Shown: positions 52,981-63,739 of the stretch, piece by piece
Layout: each line of letters begins with the position of its first letter
Position numbering within the stretch: position 1 is the stretch's first letter
Assembly (NCBI RefSeq): GCF_024721305.1
Contig: NZ_JAMXOD010000011.1
Coordinates: 52,513 to 116,512 of the forward strand
Length of the DNA: 64,000 bases
Origin: Aequitasia blattaphilus
GTDB taxonomy: Bacteria > Bacillota > Clostridia > Lachnospirales > Lachnospiraceae
Reading direction: 5' to 3'
The notes under the pieces: generated by a model
Told to the model about the DNA's origin: nothing
The model's database searches: none
The model's input: the letters and a program-made list of their open reading frames with translations, nothing else
Made by a program: the position numbers and the translations under genes

Positions 52981-54795
52981 TTGGAAAATCGAAAAGGCAG
53001 AGGATTTAATGGTTTGACTCTTTTGCTGGCTCTCATACTGATATTTGTTATTTTTACTGTAACAAATCAGGTGGGGGAAAAACAAAGTCAAATCTCAACG
53101 GATGAATTTGAAAAAATAGTAGCAGAAAAGAGCTACAGTGAAATTGTTATTGTACAGAATAGAGATATACCTACTGGAAAAGTCTTGGTTCAATTAGGTG
53201 AAGGGGAGCAAAAGCACTTGGTTGTATCAGACGTTAATGCTATTCAAGAGTATTTGACGACGAAAAATGTTAAGTATACAATGAATGATGTACCCCAGGA
53301 ACCTTGGTTTCTGACTACTTTACTGCCCATTCTTTTAGTTGGCGGCGGGGCACTTTTTATCTTTATGATGATGAACCGGCAAGGGCAAGGAGCAAATGCG
53401 AAAGCAATGAGCTTTGGTAAGAGCCGTGCAAAAATGACAACAGATAAAGATAAAACCATTACCTTTGAGAATGTAGCAGGTTTGGATGAGGAAAAAGAAG
53501 AATTAGAAGAAATTGTTGAATTTTTAAAAACACCGAAGAAGTTTATGGAAGTGGGAGCGAGAATACCGAAAGGAGTTCTTTTGGTAGGGTCTCCTGGTAC
53601 AGGAAAAACGTTGTTGGCAAGAGCGGTAGCAGGTGAGGCAGGAGTTCCTTTCTTTACCATATCGGGTTCCGATTTTGTGGAAATGTTTGTGGGAGTAGGT
53701 GCTTCAAGAGTTCGTGACTTGTTTGAGCAAGCCAAGGAAAATTCTCCCTGCATCATTTTTATTGATGAAATCGATGCGGTGGCAAGACGGCGTGGAACTG
53801 GTATGGGTGGCGGACATGATGAAAGAGAGCAAACATTGAACCAGCTGCTGGTTGAGATGGATGGATTCGGAGTGAATGAAGGAATTATTGTCATGGCAGC
53901 AACCAACCGTGTGGATATTTTGGATCCTGCAATTTTGCGACCAGGCCGATTTGATCGTAAGGTTGTTGTAGGCCGACCGGATGTAAAGGGAAGAGAAGCA
54001 ATTTTGAAGGTGCATTCCAAGGGCAAGCCTTTAGGAGATGATATTGACCTTAAGGTGATTGCTCAGACTACAGCAGGGTTTACCGGAGCAGATCTGGAAA
54101 ACTTATTAAATGAAGCGGCAATATATGCGGCGAAAAGTGAGCGTACCTATTTGATGCAAGAGGATGTTAACAGAGCCTTTATTAAAGTGGGTATTGGAGC
54201 GGAGAAAAAGAGCCGTATCATCTCAGAAAAAGAAAGAAAAATTACGGCATATCATGAAATGGGACATGCAATACTATTTCAGGTACTTCCTGATGTTGGA
54301 CCAGTTCATAGTGTTTCGATTATTCCCACAGGCCAGGCAGGAGGTTATACGATGCCTTTGCCGGAAAAAGATGAGATGTTTAACACAAGAGGTAAAATGA
54401 TTCAAGATATTACAGTTGCTCTTGGAGGTCGTGTGGCAGAGGAAGAAGTGTTCGACGACATCACAACAGGAGCCTCTCAGGATATTAAGCAGGCGACTGC
54501 AATTGCCAAAGCCATGGTGACAGAGTTTGGAATGTCAGAGGCGGTAGGACTGATTAATTATGGAGAGAATGGTGATGAGGTCTTTATTGGAAAAGATTTA
54601 ATGCATTCTTCAAGAGGATATGGAGAAAATGTGGCATCAACCATTGATAAAGAAATTAAGCGTATTATTGATGAGTGTTATACAGAAGCGAAAAAGATTA
54701 TTCGAGAAAATAGTAAAATTCTTCATTCAGGAGCAGAATTGCTTTTGGAGAAAGAAAAAATTACTGGGGAAGAATTTGCAGCATTGTTTCACTAA
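52981..54795 (+). CDS. ftsH: ATP-dependent zinc metalloprotease FtsH
   Basis: Membrane AAA+ protease of 604 aa: two helices (about 12-30 and 105-127), Walker A GSPGTGKT, Walker [12 protein letters not shown] region [19 protein letters not shown] and zinc site HEMGH near residue 425. The start is TTG with GAGGGAGAG ahead. Degrades membrane and regulatory proteins. Confidence 0.97.
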   Translation: MENRKGRGFNGLTLLLALILIFVIFTVTNQVGEKQSQISTDEFEKIVAEKSYSEIVIVQNRDIPTGKVLVQLGEGEQKHLVVSDVNAIQEYLTTKNVKYTMNDVPQEPWFLTTLLPILLVGGGALFIFMMMNRQGQGANAKAMSFGKSRAKMTTDKDKTITFENVAGLDEEKEELEEIVEFLKTPKKFMEVGARIPKGVLLVGSPGTGKTLLARAVAGEAGVPFFTISGSDFVEMFVGVGASRVRDLFEQAKENSPCIIFIDEIDAVARRRGTGMGGGHDEREQTLNQLLVEMDGFGVNEGIIVMAATNRVDILDPAILRPGRFDRKVVVGRPDVKGREAILKVHSKGKPLGDDIDLKVIAQTTAGFTGADLENLLNEAAIYAAKSERTYLMQEDVNRAFIKVGIGAEKKSRIISEKERKITAYHEMGHAILFQVLPDVGPVHSVSIIPTGQAGGYTMPLPEKDEMFNTRGKMIQDITVALGGRVAEEEVFDDITTGASQDIKQATAIAKAMVTEFGMSEAVGLINYGENGDEVFIGKDLMHSSRGYGENVASTIDKEIKRIIDECYTEAKKIIRENSKILHSGAELLLEKEKITGEEFAALFH

Positions 54796-54812
54796 ATAAA
54801 TGGGGTATTATT

Positions 54813-56852
54813 ATGAATAAAGAAGCTTTATTCTGTGATGGAACATCACAATATGTTCTGCCTGCGGAACCGGAGAAAAACCAAGAAGTAACCTTTTGTT
54901 TTCGTAGTGCTACAGGTGATGAAATCCAGGTGTATCTCGTTACAAATGCAGTAAGTTATCCTATGAAAAAAGATAGAAGTGATGAGGTTTTTGATTATTA
55001 CGTAACAACACACAACGTAGGAGAAGAAATTTTCAGATACCATTTTTTCGTTGAAGATGAAGAGGAAATGGTGTTTTATGACCAGTGCGGTGTATCATCA
55101 AAGTTAATCCCGGAATATGCCTTTGAGATTTATCCGGGATTTTCCACACCGGAATGGGCGAAGGGTGCTGTGATGTATCAGATATTTGTAGATCGCTTTT
55201 ATAATGGCGATCCTACAAATGACGTACAATCCTATGAATATTTTTATCTTGGAGACTATAGCAAGCAGATTACCGATTGGAATAAGTTGCCGGAAGCAAC
55301 GATGGGCATTCGGGAATTTTATGGGGGAGATATACAGGGGATAATTGAAAAATTGGATTATTTGGAAGATTTAGGTGTAGAGGTACTCTACCTAAATCCT
55401 ATTTTTGTGTCTCCGTCAAACCATAAGTATGATATTCAAGACTATGAAGGTGTGGATCCCCACTATGGAAAAATTGTTGTGGATGATTACACGCTATTAG
55501 GCGACGGAGATACCAATAATCAAGATGCGAAAAAATATATTGTTCGAACGACAAATCAAGAAAATATAGATGCCAGTAATCAACTTTTGGCAACTTTGGT
55601 AGAGGAGCTGCATAAACGAGGGATGCGTCTTATTTTAGACGGTGTGTTTAATCATTGTGGTTCCTTTAATAAATGGTTGGATCGTGAGCGGATTTATGAA
55701 ATGAATGGGAATTATCCCCCGGGAGCTTATATGGATTACGAGAGCCCATACCATGACTTCTTCTATTTTCATGAGGGCGAACCTAATAAATGGCCTAAAA
55801 ATGGAAGCTATGATGGGTGGTGGGGACATGACACTTTGCCCAAATTAAATTTTGATGAGTCCCCTGGATTGGAAGAAAAGATTTTATCAATTGGGAAAAA
55901 ATGGATTGATCCACCTTTTTATGTAGATGGTTGGAGATTGGACGTAGCAGCTGATTTAGGCGGAAGTAAAGAAACGAATCATGATTTTTGGAAAAAGTTC
56001 CGCAAAGTAGTAAAAGAGAGTAATCCAGAGGCGATTATTCTTGCGGAACACTATGGAGACCCAAAAGAGTGGCTCCAGGGTGATGAGTGGGATACAATTA
56101 TGAATTATGATGCGTTTATGGAGCCGGTATCCTGGTACCTTACGGGAATGGAGAAACACAGTGAGGAAAGCCGTCCGGAACTTTTGGGCAACTCCCAGCA
56201 TTTTATAAATTCGATTAAATATCATATGACACGGGTACCAACACCGGCGTTGTATACCGCGATGAATGAACTGTCGAACCATGATCATTCCCGATTCCTA
56301 ACGAGAACGAACCATGTAACAGGACGTGCAGAGAAACAAAAGCCTTTTAAGGCTCAAAAATACGTTAATTATGGCGTAATGCGCCAGGGGGTTGTTCTCC
56401 AAATGACGTGGATAGGAGCGCCTACGATTTATTATGGTGATGAGGCAGGGGTATTTGGGTTTACGGATCCGGATAACCGACGGACTTATCCGTGGGGAAA
56501 TGAAAATGAAGGGTTGATTTCTTTTCATAAGGAGATGATTCGAATTCACAAAGAAGAGACTGCTCTTAGAACGGGAAGTTTGCTGCCGCTATATTGCGAA
56601 GGGCAGATGATTTCTTTCGGACGTTTTGATAAGAAAAGTCAGATTGTTGTTGTGATTAATGCAGGAGAAAAGGCCTCATCCTATACAATTCCGGTATGGA
56701 AATGCCATGTACCTCTCAATGGGAGAATGAAAAGAATTCTCTACAGCTATGAGGAGGGATACGTTGTGGATGAGGATGAGTATTTAGTCGAAAATGGAGA
56801 AGTATCCCTTAATATGGGAGCGTACTCCGCCATTTTGCTAAAGCCAGTGTGA
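54813..56852 (+). CDS. GH13 alpha-amylase family enzyme (neopullulanase/cyclomaltodextrinase-like)
   Basis: Protein of 679 aa, no signal peptide, so it should act in the cytoplasm on maltodextrins or glycogen products. N-terminal beta domain (about 1-110), then the catalytic barrel with nucleophile Asp377 (DGWRLDVAAD), acid Glu412 (ILAEHYGD) and Asp491 (SNHDHSR). It fits beside glgC/glgD in glucan turnover. Confidence 0.9.
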   Translation: MNKEALFCDGTSQYVLPAEPEKNQEVTFCFRSATGDEIQVYLVTNAVSYPMKKDRSDEVFDYYVTTHNVGEEIFRYHFFVEDEEEMVFYDQCGVSSKLIPEYAFEIYPGFSTPEWAKGAVMYQIFVDRFYNGDPTNDVQSYEYFYLGDYSKQITDWNKLPEATMGIREFYGGDIQGIIEKLDYLEDLGVEVLYLNPIFVSPSNHKYDIQDYEGVDPHYGKIVVDDYTLLGDGDTNNQDAKKYIVRTTNQENIDASNQLLATLVEELHKRGMRLILDGVFNHCGSFNKWLDRERIYEMNGNYPPGAYMDYESPYHDFFYFHEGEPNKWPKNGSYDGWWGHDTLPKLNFDESPGLEEKILSIGKKWIDPPFYVDGWRLDVAADLGGSKETNHDFWKKFRKVVKESNPEAIILAEHYGDPKEWLQGDEWDTIMNYDAFMEPVSWYLTGMEKHSEESRPELLGNSQHFINSIKYHMTRVPTPALYTAMNELSNHDHSRFLTRTNHVTGRAEKQKPFKAQKYVNYGVMRQGVVLQMTWIGAPTIYYGDEAGVFGFTDPDNRRTYPWGNENEGLISFHKEMIRIHKEETALRTGSLLPLYCEGQMISFGRFDKKSQIVVVINAGEKASSYTIPVWKCHVPLNGRMKRILYSYEEGYVVDEDEYLVENGEVSLNMGAYSAILLKPV

Positions 56853-56854
56853 GT

Positions 56855-57670
56855 TTAACAAGTTAAAATTTGAAGATCAGTCTCTGTTACTAAAACCATA
56901 TATTCTATTTGAGCAGACAGCAGGTTATCCGTTGTATAAACGGTCCAGTCATTTTCGGCATCAATGTAAAAGTCTGCACTGCCTTCGTTAATCATAGGTT
57001 CAATTGTAAAAATCATACCAGGAACTAAAACCATCTCACTGCCTTTTGGAGTAACGTAACTGACAAAAGGCTCTTCGTGAAACTCAAGACCGATACCGTG
57101 TCCCCCTATCTCAGCGACAACGCTATATCCGTTTTGGGTGGCGTGGGTTTGGATTGCATCCGCGATATCCCCTAAATGCCCCCAAGGCTTAGCTGCCTTT
57201 AGACCTCGTTCAACACACTCTTTGGTGGTATGAACTAGTTTTTTTGCGTTTTCTGAGACTTGACCGATGAGAAACATGCGGGAAGCATCAGAGAAGTAGC
57301 CGTTTAAGATAGTGGAAACATCCACATTAATGATATCGCCATCTTTTAAGAGTTCATCTTCCTGTGGAATGCCATGGCATATTACTTGATTAATAGAGGT
57401 GCAAACACTTTTTGGAAATCCATTATAATTCAGAGGAGCTGGTATACCACCATTTTGAGTTGTATAATCATACACAAGGGTGTCGATTTCCTGCGTACTC
57501 ATACCTGCTTTGATGTGAGCGGAAACGTGGTCAAGAACGGCGGTGTTTAAACGAGCGCTCTTTTTAATCATTTCAATTTCTTTGTCGCTTTTTAAAAGTG
57601 ACATGCTTGGGACAATTTCCCCCTCTAAAGCAAGGGCATCTAAGCGGTTCATAAGTTCTTTTTTATTCAT
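56855..57670 (-). CDS. map: Methionine aminopeptidase, type I
   Basis: Enzyme of 271 aa: metal ligands in DGDIINVDVSTILNGYFSDASR (two Asp), GHGIGLEFHEEP (His), FTIEPMI (Glu) and SAQIEYMVLVTE (Glu). A ~40-residue N-terminal extension precedes the catalytic domain. ATG 57670 follows AGAAGG; a longer frame from 57712 has none. Converges on the amylase gene with 2 bases between. Confidence 0.93.
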   Translation of the reverse strand: MNKKELMNRLDALALEGEIVPSMSLLKSDKEIEMIKKSARLNTAVLDHVSAHIKAGMSTQEIDTLVYDYTTQNGGIPAPLNYNGFPKSVCTSINQVICHGIPQEDELLKDGDIINVDVSTILNGYFSDASRMFLIGQVSENAKKLVHTTKECVERGLKAAKPWGHLGDIADAIQTHATQNGYSVVAEIGGHGIGLEFHEEPFVSYVTPKGSEMVLVPGMIFTIEPMINEGSADFYIDAENDWTVYTTDNLLSAQIEYMVLVTETDLQILTC

Positions 57671-57715
57671 GTAATCAACCTTCTTTCGTCTATGGCATTT
57701 AGTATAGCACATATA

Positions 57716-57744
57716 TTGTGAAATTTGCTAAAATAAGGTATAAT
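57716..57744 (+). promoter_or_regulatory. Promoter of the phosphofructokinase gene
   Basis: TTGTGA (57716-57721), 17 bases, TATAAT (57739-57744), 31 bases ahead of the ATG. Confidence 0.75.
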
Positions 57745-57775
57745 CGAACAAGGATTTAAGAAAGGACGGATCATT

Positions 57776-58852
57776 ATGCTACGTATTGGAATGTTAACAA
57801 GCGGTGGTGATTGCCAAGCTCTTAATGCAGCGATGCGAGGAGTAGTAAAGGCAATTCATAACAAACGGGATGATGTGGAAATATATGGATTTCAGGACGG
57901 ATATAAAGGGTTTATCTATTCGGATTTTAAGATACTTGAATCCAAGGATTTTTCGGGAATTCTAACCGATGGAGGAACGATTCTTGGGACTTCGAGACAA
58001 CCTTTTAAGCTTATGAGAGTTCTGGATGAGAATGGACTTGATAAAGTGGAAGAAATGAAAAGGACGTATTATCGCCTGCATTTAGATTGTGTTGTGATTC
58101 TAGGGGGGAATGGAACTCATAAGACTGCGAATCTGCTTAGGGAAGAGGGGCTAAATGTTGTGACGCTGCCGAAAACCATTGATAATGACTTGTGGGGTAC
58201 GGATATGACGTTTGGATTCCAAAGTGCAGTCGATATTGCGACAGACACCATTGATAAAATCCATACCACGGCTACCAGTCATGGACGCGTATTTATTGTA
58301 GAAGTAATGGGACATAAAGTGGGATGGGTGACTCTCCATGCAGGAATTGCAGGAGGTGCAGATGTTATACTGTTGCCGGAGATTCCCTATGATATAGATT
58401 CTATCGTAAAGGCAATTAATAGAAGAACGAAACATGGAAAGAAGTTTACCATTCTAGCTGTTGCAGAGGGTGCAATTTCCAAAGAGGATGCTGCCCTTTC
58501 GAAAAAGGAAAGGAAAGCCAAGAAAGAAAAAAACACATATCCTTCCGTGGCTTATGAGATTGCAGATCGAATTGGCAGCAGAACGGATAAGGAGATTCGA
58601 ATAACTGTGCCAGGACATACGCAAAGAGGAGGTTCTCCTTGCGCCTATGACCGCGTGCTTGCAACACGTCTTGGAGCGGAAGCGGCGGCAATGATTTTGG
58701 ATCAGGATTATGGAAAAATGGTTGCAGTAAAGAACCAGGAAATTACAAGAATGAAATTAGAGGATGTTGCCGGAAAGCTAAAATATGTAGATCCGGATTC
58801 CAGTATTATTAAAGAAGCAAAGCTTATGGGAATTAGCTTTGGAGACGATTAA
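57776..58852 (+). CDS. 6-phosphofructokinase family enzyme, unusual phosphodonor motif
   Basis: PFK of 358 aa: TSGGDCQALNAAMRG start, catalytic PKTIDND (Asp136) and the GHTQRGGSPCAYDR motif. The donor-site loop reads GGNGT (110-114), with Asn112 at the usual Asp103 (E. coli numbering), Gly113 at Gly104 and Lys133 at Gly124. Gly104 marks ATP users and Lys124 the PPi-type group, so ATP or PPi use cannot be settled from sequence. Confidence 0.88.
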   Translation: MLRIGMLTSGGDCQALNAAMRGVVKAIHNKRDDVEIYGFQDGYKGFIYSDFKILESKDFSGILTDGGTILGTSRQPFKLMRVLDENGLDKVEEMKRTYYRLHLDCVVILGGNGTHKTANLLREEGLNVVTLPKTIDNDLWGTDMTFGFQSAVDIATDTIDKIHTTATSHGRVFIVEVMGHKVGWVTLHAGIAGGADVILLPEIPYDIDSIVKAINRRTKHGKKFTILAVAEGAISKEDAALSKKERKAKKEKNTYPSVAYEIADRIGSRTDKEIRITVPGHTQRGGSPCAYDRVLATRLGAEAAAMILDQDYGKMVAVKNQEITRMKLEDVAGKLKYVDPDSSIIKEAKLMGISFGDD

Positions 58853-58872
58853 GCAGATAAGGAGCGCAATTC

Positions 58873-60435
58873 ATGTCCTATACGGCACTATATCGTAAAT
58901 TTCGCCCGGAAACATTCGAGGATGTAAAGGGACAGGATGCGATTGTTAAAACATTAAAAAATCAAATACAAGGAAATCGAATTGGACACGCATATCTTTT
59001 TTGCGGAACAAGAGGGACTGGAAAAACCTCTGTAGCAAAAATAATGGCAAAGGCAGTAAACTGTGAAAATCCACAGGAAGGGAGCCCCTGTGGTGTGTGT
59101 GAGACGTGTAAATCCATTGCGGCAGGAACGTCTATGAATGTCATAGAAATTGATGCAGCATCGAATAATGGTGTGGATAATATTCGGGAAATTCGAGAAG
59201 AGGTATCCTATCGTCCCACAGAGGGACGTTACAAGGTTTACATTATTGATGAGGTTCACATGTTGTCCATAGGAGCTTTTAATGCTTTGCTAAAGACGCT
59301 GGAAGAACCCCCGGAATATGTGATTTTTATTCTTGCTACCACAGAGGTGCATAAAATACCGATTACGATTCTGAGCAGATGTCAAAGGTACGATTTCAAA
59401 CGAATATCTATTGACACAATCAGTGAACGCCTTCACGAACTGGTCGGGATGGAAGGGATTGATGTGGAGGATAAGGCGATTCGCTATATTGCAAGAGTTG
59501 CAGATGGAGCGATGCGAGATGCTTTAAGTTTGCTGGATCAATGTGTGGCTTTTCATTTTCACGAGAGACTTACGTATGACCATGTTTTGGAAATTGTGGG
59601 AACGGTGGATACGAGCACTTTCGGGAAACTCTTTACCAGTCTTGTTTCTTTTGATGTGGCAGCAGTTTTAAACTGTGTAGAGGAGCTGGTGATGGAGGGA
59701 AAAGAGTTGTTTCAATTGAGTACAGACTTTATTTGGTATCTCAGAAACTTGCTCTTGGCTAAAAATTCTGATAATCTAGATGAGGTTTTGGATGTATCCT
59801 CAGAGAGTCTTTTGCACATGAAAGAAGAAACTTTACTTGCAAGTAGTGAAACCTTGATTTATTATATACGAAGACTCTCGGAAATGGCGAACCAAATGCG
59901 TTATTCATCCCAAAAGAGAGTTCTTTTTGAAGTCACATTGATTAAATTGTGTAAGCCTCAGATGGAAGAGGGACAGGAGTCGCTGCTGGAACGCATACGC
60001 GCCCTGGAAGAAAAGGCAGATAAGGTACCTGAGACACAGGTGATTGAAAAAAGAATTTACGGTGGGACTGAAGAAAAAACAGTGAAACCACCAGTTCTTG
60101 CAAAAGCCCTTCCGGAGGATGTCAGAGAAGTGGCGGAAAACTTTCGGGGAATTACAATGGAATTAGATGGACTGGTAAAAGGGTATTTGAAAAATGCCCG
60201 TATCAGTGTAGGAGATAGGGATGAACTTTTGATTGTAATGCCGGATGAAATTGGAGCAGATGTTTTGCGTCAGGAGAGCCACATAAATGAAATAAAAAGG
60301 GCGATTGAGGAAAAAACCAATAGAGCTATGGAAGTATCGATCCGTTATATGGAGGAAGGCAGAAACTTTGAGGATCAGTACGTAGACATAGAGAAACTTA
60401 TTAATATGGAAATCGAAATAGAGGAGGAATCATAA
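58873..60435 (+). CDS. dnaX: DNA polymerase III subunit gamma/tau
   Basis: Clamp-loader ATPase of 520 aa: [12 protein letters not shown] start, Walker [10 protein letters not shown], the four-Cys zinc module ([16 protein letters not shown]), IIDEVHML Walker B and sensor region [10 protein letters not shown]. Shorter tau-like C-terminus. First gene of dnaX-ybaB-recR. Confidence 0.97.
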   Translation: MSYTALYRKFRPETFEDVKGQDAIVKTLKNQIQGNRIGHAYLFCGTRGTGKTSVAKIMAKAVNCENPQEGSPCGVCETCKSIAAGTSMNVIEIDAASNNGVDNIREIREEVSYRPTEGRYKVYIIDEVHMLSIGAFNALLKTLEEPPEYVIFILATTEVHKIPITILSRCQRYDFKRISIDTISERLHELVGMEGIDVEDKAIRYIARVADGAMRDALSLLDQCVAFHFHERLTYDHVLEIVGTVDTSTFGKLFTSLVSFDVAAVLNCVEELVMEGKELFQLSTDFIWYLRNLLLAKNSDNLDEVLDVSSESLLHMKEETLLASSETLIYYIRRLSEMANQMRYSSQKRVLFEVTLIKLCKPQMEEGQESLLERIRALEEKADKVPETQVIEKRIYGGTEEKTVKPPVLAKALPEDVREVAENFRGITMELDGLVKGYLKNARISVGDRDELLIVMPDEIGADVLRQESHINEIKRAIEEKTNRAMEVSIRYMEEGRNFEDQYVDIEKLINMEIEIEEES

Positions 60436-60436
60436 A

Positions 60437-60778
60437 ATGGCAAAAAGAGGTGGATTTCCCGGAGGCGGTATGCCAGGGAACATGGCAAATTTAATGAAGC
60501 AGGCACAAAAGATGCAGAAGCAGATGGAGGAGCAGGCAAAAGAGCTTGAGACCAAAGAGTTTACTGCGGCAGCAGGCGGAGGCGCTGTTGAAGTTGTAGT
60601 AAGCGGTTCGAAAAAGGTGTTAAAGGTAAAATTGAATGAAGAGGTAGTGGATCCAGATGATATTGAGATGCTGGAGGATTTGATTGTGGCCGCTATGAAT
60701 GAAGCTTTTGAAAAAGTGGATGAAGAAAGTAGTAGTGCGATGGGTGGCCTGACTGGAGGAATGGGTGGATTACTATAG
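60437..60778 (+). CDS. YbaB/EbfC nucleoid-associated protein
   Basis: Protein of 113 aa: Gly-rich ends, [22 protein letters not shown] helix (quoted in part), [32 protein letters not shown] core. DNA-binding family found between dnaX and recR. Begins 1 base after the dnaX stop; the end overlaps recR by 14 bases. Confidence 0.94.
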   Translation: MAKRGGFPGGGMPGNMANLMKQAQKMQKQMEEQAKELETKEFTAAAGGGAVEVVVSGSKKVLKVKLNEEVVDPDDIEMLEDLIVAAMNEAFEKVDEESSSAMGGLTGGMGGLL

Positions 60779-61361
60779 TAATCAGATTAGTAAGCTAATC
60801 GAAGAACTTTCTCGTCTGCCTGGTATTGGATCAAAGTCTGCAAGCCGTCTGGCATTTCACCTGATTCATATGAAAGAGGAAGATGTGAAGAGACTGGCAA
60901 ACACCATGATTGAAGCAAAAGAGAATGTGAAGTATTGTAAAGAGTGCTACACTCTTACAGACCAGGAATTATGTCCTATTTGCAGGAATGCAGCCAGGGA
61001 TCATAAGACGATTATGGTAGTGGAGCATACGAGAGATTTGGCAGCCTATGAAAAAACAGATAAATATAATGGTGTGTACCATGTTCTTCATGGTGCAATT
61101 TCGCCGATGCTAGGAATTGGTCCGGAGGATATCAAGCTGAAGGAACTGATTAAACGATTGGAAAAAGACATTGATGAGGTGATTATTGCAACGAATTCAA
61201 GCTTGGAAGGTGAGACGACGGCGATGTATATTAGTAAGCTCATTAAGCCAATCGGCGTAAAGGTTAGTAGGATTGCCAGCGGCGTACCGGTAGGTGGAGA
61301 CCTGGAATATATAGATGAAGTGACTCTTCTACGAGCCTTGGAAGGCAGAACAACATTATGA
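60765..61361 (+). CDS. recR: Recombination mediator RecR
   Basis: RecR of 198 aa: helix-hairpin-helix [19 protein letters not shown], zinc finger [16 protein letters not shown] and a Toprim domain ([13 protein letters not shown]). Recombinational repair with RecF/RecO. Starts with GTG inside the ybaB end, after GGAGGAATG. Confidence 0.95.
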   Translation: MDYYSNQISKLIEELSRLPGIGSKSASRLAFHLIHMKEEDVKRLANTMIEAKENVKYCKECYTLTDQELCPICRNAARDHKTIMVVEHTRDLAAYEKTDKYNGVYHVLHGAISPMLGIGPEDIKLKELIKRLEKDIDEVIIATNSSLEGETTAMYISKLIKPIGVKVSRIASGVPVGGDLEYIDEVTLLRALEGRTTL

Positions 61362-62590
61362 CAAAGAAGAACAAAGAACTTTTTGTAATTGAAAATGAAG
61401 AAAAAAAAGACGCAGTAAAGTGGAAAGATAATGAAGGGTTTACCTTGATTGAGGTTGATTTAGAAGAGCAAGTGCGCACCCGAAGACGACGAGGAAAGAT
61501 TCGTCGTGTGATTATCATAACCCTTTTATTTGCGTCTATTCTTGGTGTTTATCTTTTTGTCACCAGACAAACCTTTACGACCATACGTGTAATCAACACA
61601 GCAGAAAATAAAAGCAAAAGTGAAAATTCATACCAGTCCGTCTCTTTTGGGATGCTTAAGATTAGTAAAGAAGGGGTATCTCTTTTGGATTTGAAAGGAA
61701 GAGAAAAATGGAATCAACCCTATCAAATGCGTGAGCCTATAACAGCAGTCAATGGAGAAACGGCAGCAGTGGCCGATAAAGGTGGGAATGATATTGTAGT
61801 GGTCTCGGATTCTGGACTGATAGGAGAGATTACAACTCCTTCACCCATTGAGCAAATTACGATTTCTCAGCAAGGAATCGTATGTGCTGTCATGAGAAGC
61901 GATGATGTTCCAGAAATGACATGTTATGATTTGTCCGGCAATGTTCTTGTTAAACATAAGACCTCTATATCACATACAGGTTATCCAGTGGGAAGTGTTA
62001 TTTCAGATGATGGAAAAGGAATGATTGTTTCCTATGTTATGGTCGAAAACCCCAAAATGACCAGTAAAATCATTTACTATAGCTTTGCAGGTGAGAAGGA
62101 TACAACTGAGGGAGTAAAGCAGCAAGAGATTGTAATGGAGGATACGATTGCGCCGTCCATCTTTTTGATGGATAATGATCGCTTCGGGGTAGTGGGAGAT
62201 CATCAACTTGCTTTTTTCAAAGGAAGAGATACTGTAAAGGAGATAAAAACAGTCGAGATTAAGAATGAGATTGTAAGTGTGACGGCGGATCGAAGCAGAG
62301 TGCTTTTGGTGGTGCGGCAAAAAGATGGTTTTTCCTTGAACTTGTATGATAGTTCCGGAAGACTTCAGCTTGAGCAAGAGATTTCTCGGAATTATGGACA
62401 TATAAAACTTGTAGATGAACAAATTATTATGTATGATGGTATCAAATGTCAAATTTACTCGACGAATGGAATTGAGAAATTTAATGGTGAGGCAAATAAG
62501 CCGATACTGGAAATGATACCAGTCTTTGGTTTAAATAAATATATTATGATGACTTCTAGTGGAATGGAGGAAGTGAGACTTACTAAGTAA
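61358..62590 (+). CDS. DUF5711 membrane-anchored beta-propeller-like protein
   Basis: Protein of 410 aa with a basic cytoplasmic start, one transmembrane helix (about 50-69) and a long outer domain of repeated beta-strand blocks. DUF5711 type, common next to cvpA in Lachnospiraceae; role unknown. Start overlaps recR by 4 bases. Confidence 0.8.
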   Translation: MTKKNKELFVIENEEKKDAVKWKDNEGFTLIEVDLEEQVRTRRRRGKIRRVIIITLLFASILGVYLFVTRQTFTTIRVINTAENKSKSENSYQSVSFGMLKISKEGVSLLDLKGREKWNQPYQMREPITAVNGETAAVADKGGNDIVVVSDSGLIGEITTPSPIEQITISQQGIVCAVMRSDDVPEMTCYDLSGNVLVKHKTSISHTGYPVGSVISDDGKGMIVSYVMVENPKMTSKIIYYSFAGEKDTTEGVKQQEIVMEDTIAPSIFLMDNDRFGVVGDHQLAFFKGRDTVKEIKTVEIKNEIVSVTADRSRVLLVVRQKDGFSLNLYDSSGRLQLEQEISRNYGHIKLVDEQIIMYDGIKCQIYSTNGIEKFNGEANKPILEMIPVFGLNKYIMMTSSGMEEVRLTK

Positions 62591-62600
62591 GGAGAGGAAA

Positions 62601-63548
62601 ATGGAATGGATAGTTGTAGGTATTGGTGTGATTTTTCTAATCAGTATAGGAGTGGGAATCTATAGAGGAGCAATTAAGATTATCGTGTCTTTGGTTGCAA
62701 CAGTATTGACGTTGGCGCTGACTGTTTTTTTAACCCCATATGCAGCGAAGGCGGTTACGAAATATACTCCCATCGATGAGGTTATACAAAGACAGGTTAC
62801 CCATGCGATGTCAAATGTTGTGATGGACATGAATATTTTGACTCCGGAAGGGGAAGATACTGGTACAGAGGAACAAGAGGTAAAAGGGTTAGATGAAGCA
62901 TCTATTAAGAAAGTGTTGGATGCGGCAGGAATTTCTGAAGAGAAGTTGAATGAGTATGGATACAGTATTCAAGATATTATTGACGGTAAGCTGAATGTAA
63001 ATGATTATCAGTCAATGGGAATTTCAGACAAGGTCTTTTCGGGCTTGAAGGCAGGACAAGACGTGATTGAGTCCACGTTGATGGATGCAGAGATTCCGCG
63101 AGAGCTGCAGATGAAAGCAATTGAAAATGCAGAATTGCCACAAAGTTTTAAAACGTTATTGACAGCAAATAACAATGAAGAGGGATATAGGAAACTGGGT
63201 GTGGAAACTTTTGGACAGTATGTCGCAAAGTTTTTATCGAACCTTTTGATTAATATTATTGCGTTCCTGGCGGTGTTTTTGCTCATCACGATTTTGTTCC
63301 GGGCAATCTTGTTTGCCTTGGATGTTGTTTCTACATTACCGGTCTTGGGATTTGCAAATCGTTTGGCTGGAGGAGTGCTAGGGGCAGTGGGCGCATTGGT
63401 AATCGTATGGTTTATCTTTATTTTGGTTTCATTGCTTTTTGCGGCAGGAGTTGGAAAAGAGGTTTATTATTCGATACAGGACAACAGCATTTTAAGTTTG
63501 ATTTATAATAGCAATCCAATTATGAAAATTGCTGTAAAATTTATCTAA
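62601..63548 (+). CDS. CvpA family membrane protein
   Basis: Protein of 315 aa with the CvpA-type first helices (IGVGIYRGAIKIIVSLVAT) and later helices (about 215-240 and 255-280: ALDVVSTLPVLGFANRLAGGVLGAVGAL, quoted in part), split by a long hydrophilic insertion (about 70-205). The family affects colicin production and envelope functions. Confidence 0.85.
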   Translation: MEWIVVGIGVIFLISIGVGIYRGAIKIIVSLVATVLTLALTVFLTPYAAKAVTKYTPIDEVIQRQVTHAMSNVVMDMNILTPEGEDTGTEEQEVKGLDEASIKKVLDAAGISEEKLNEYGYSIQDIIDGKLNVNDYQSMGISDKVFSGLKAGQDVIESTLMDAEIPRELQMKAIENAELPQSFKTLLTANNNEEGYRKLGVETFGQYVAKFLSNLLINIIAFLAVFLLITILFRAILFALDVVSTLPVLGFANRLAGGVLGAVGALVIVWFIFILVSLLFAAGVGKEVYYSIQDNSILSLIYNSNPIMKIAVKFI

Positions 63549-63588
63549 AAAGCAATTGACCAAAGAGGCAAAAAGTGATACTATAGAA

Positions 63589-63616
63589 GTCCACCGTAAT
63601 GCGAGGTGGATTTTTA
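63589..63616 (+). terminator. Terminator after cvpA
   Basis: TCCACC (63590-63595), 9-base loop, GGTGGA (63605-63610), then TTTTTA. Confidence 0.85.
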
Positions 63617-63670
63617 TATGTCATCAATTTCATATATATTCGAGAAATTTCAAAAAAGTCAGAAAAGTTG

Positions 63671-63699
63671 TTGACAGTAAAAAAACAGTGTGATATTAT
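63671..63699 (+). promoter_or_regulatory. Strong promoter, probably of an rRNA operon
   Basis: TTGACA (63671-63676), 17 bases, TATTAT (63694-63699), with an A/T-rich upstream region (about 63613-63660) like an UP element. Confidence 0.85.
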
Positions 63700-63739
63700 A
63701 TCAAAGTTGCCTGTGACGAGCAGCCAACAAAAACACAAC

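Noticed and set aside
53244-54026. 260-codon minus-strand open frame opposite ftsH
   Set aside because: It lies wholly antisense to a strongly conserved gene and its translation is Ser/Pro/Ile-rich without domains; a shadow frame.
56853-56868. Terminator between the amylase and map genes
   Set aside because: TTTAAC/GTTAAA is a small palindrome with a two-base gap and no T-run; not enough for a terminator call.
58853-58872. SRP (4.5S) RNA gene before dnaX
   Set aside because: In several Firmicutes the ffs gene lies near dnaX, but here only 20 bases separate the two coding regions.
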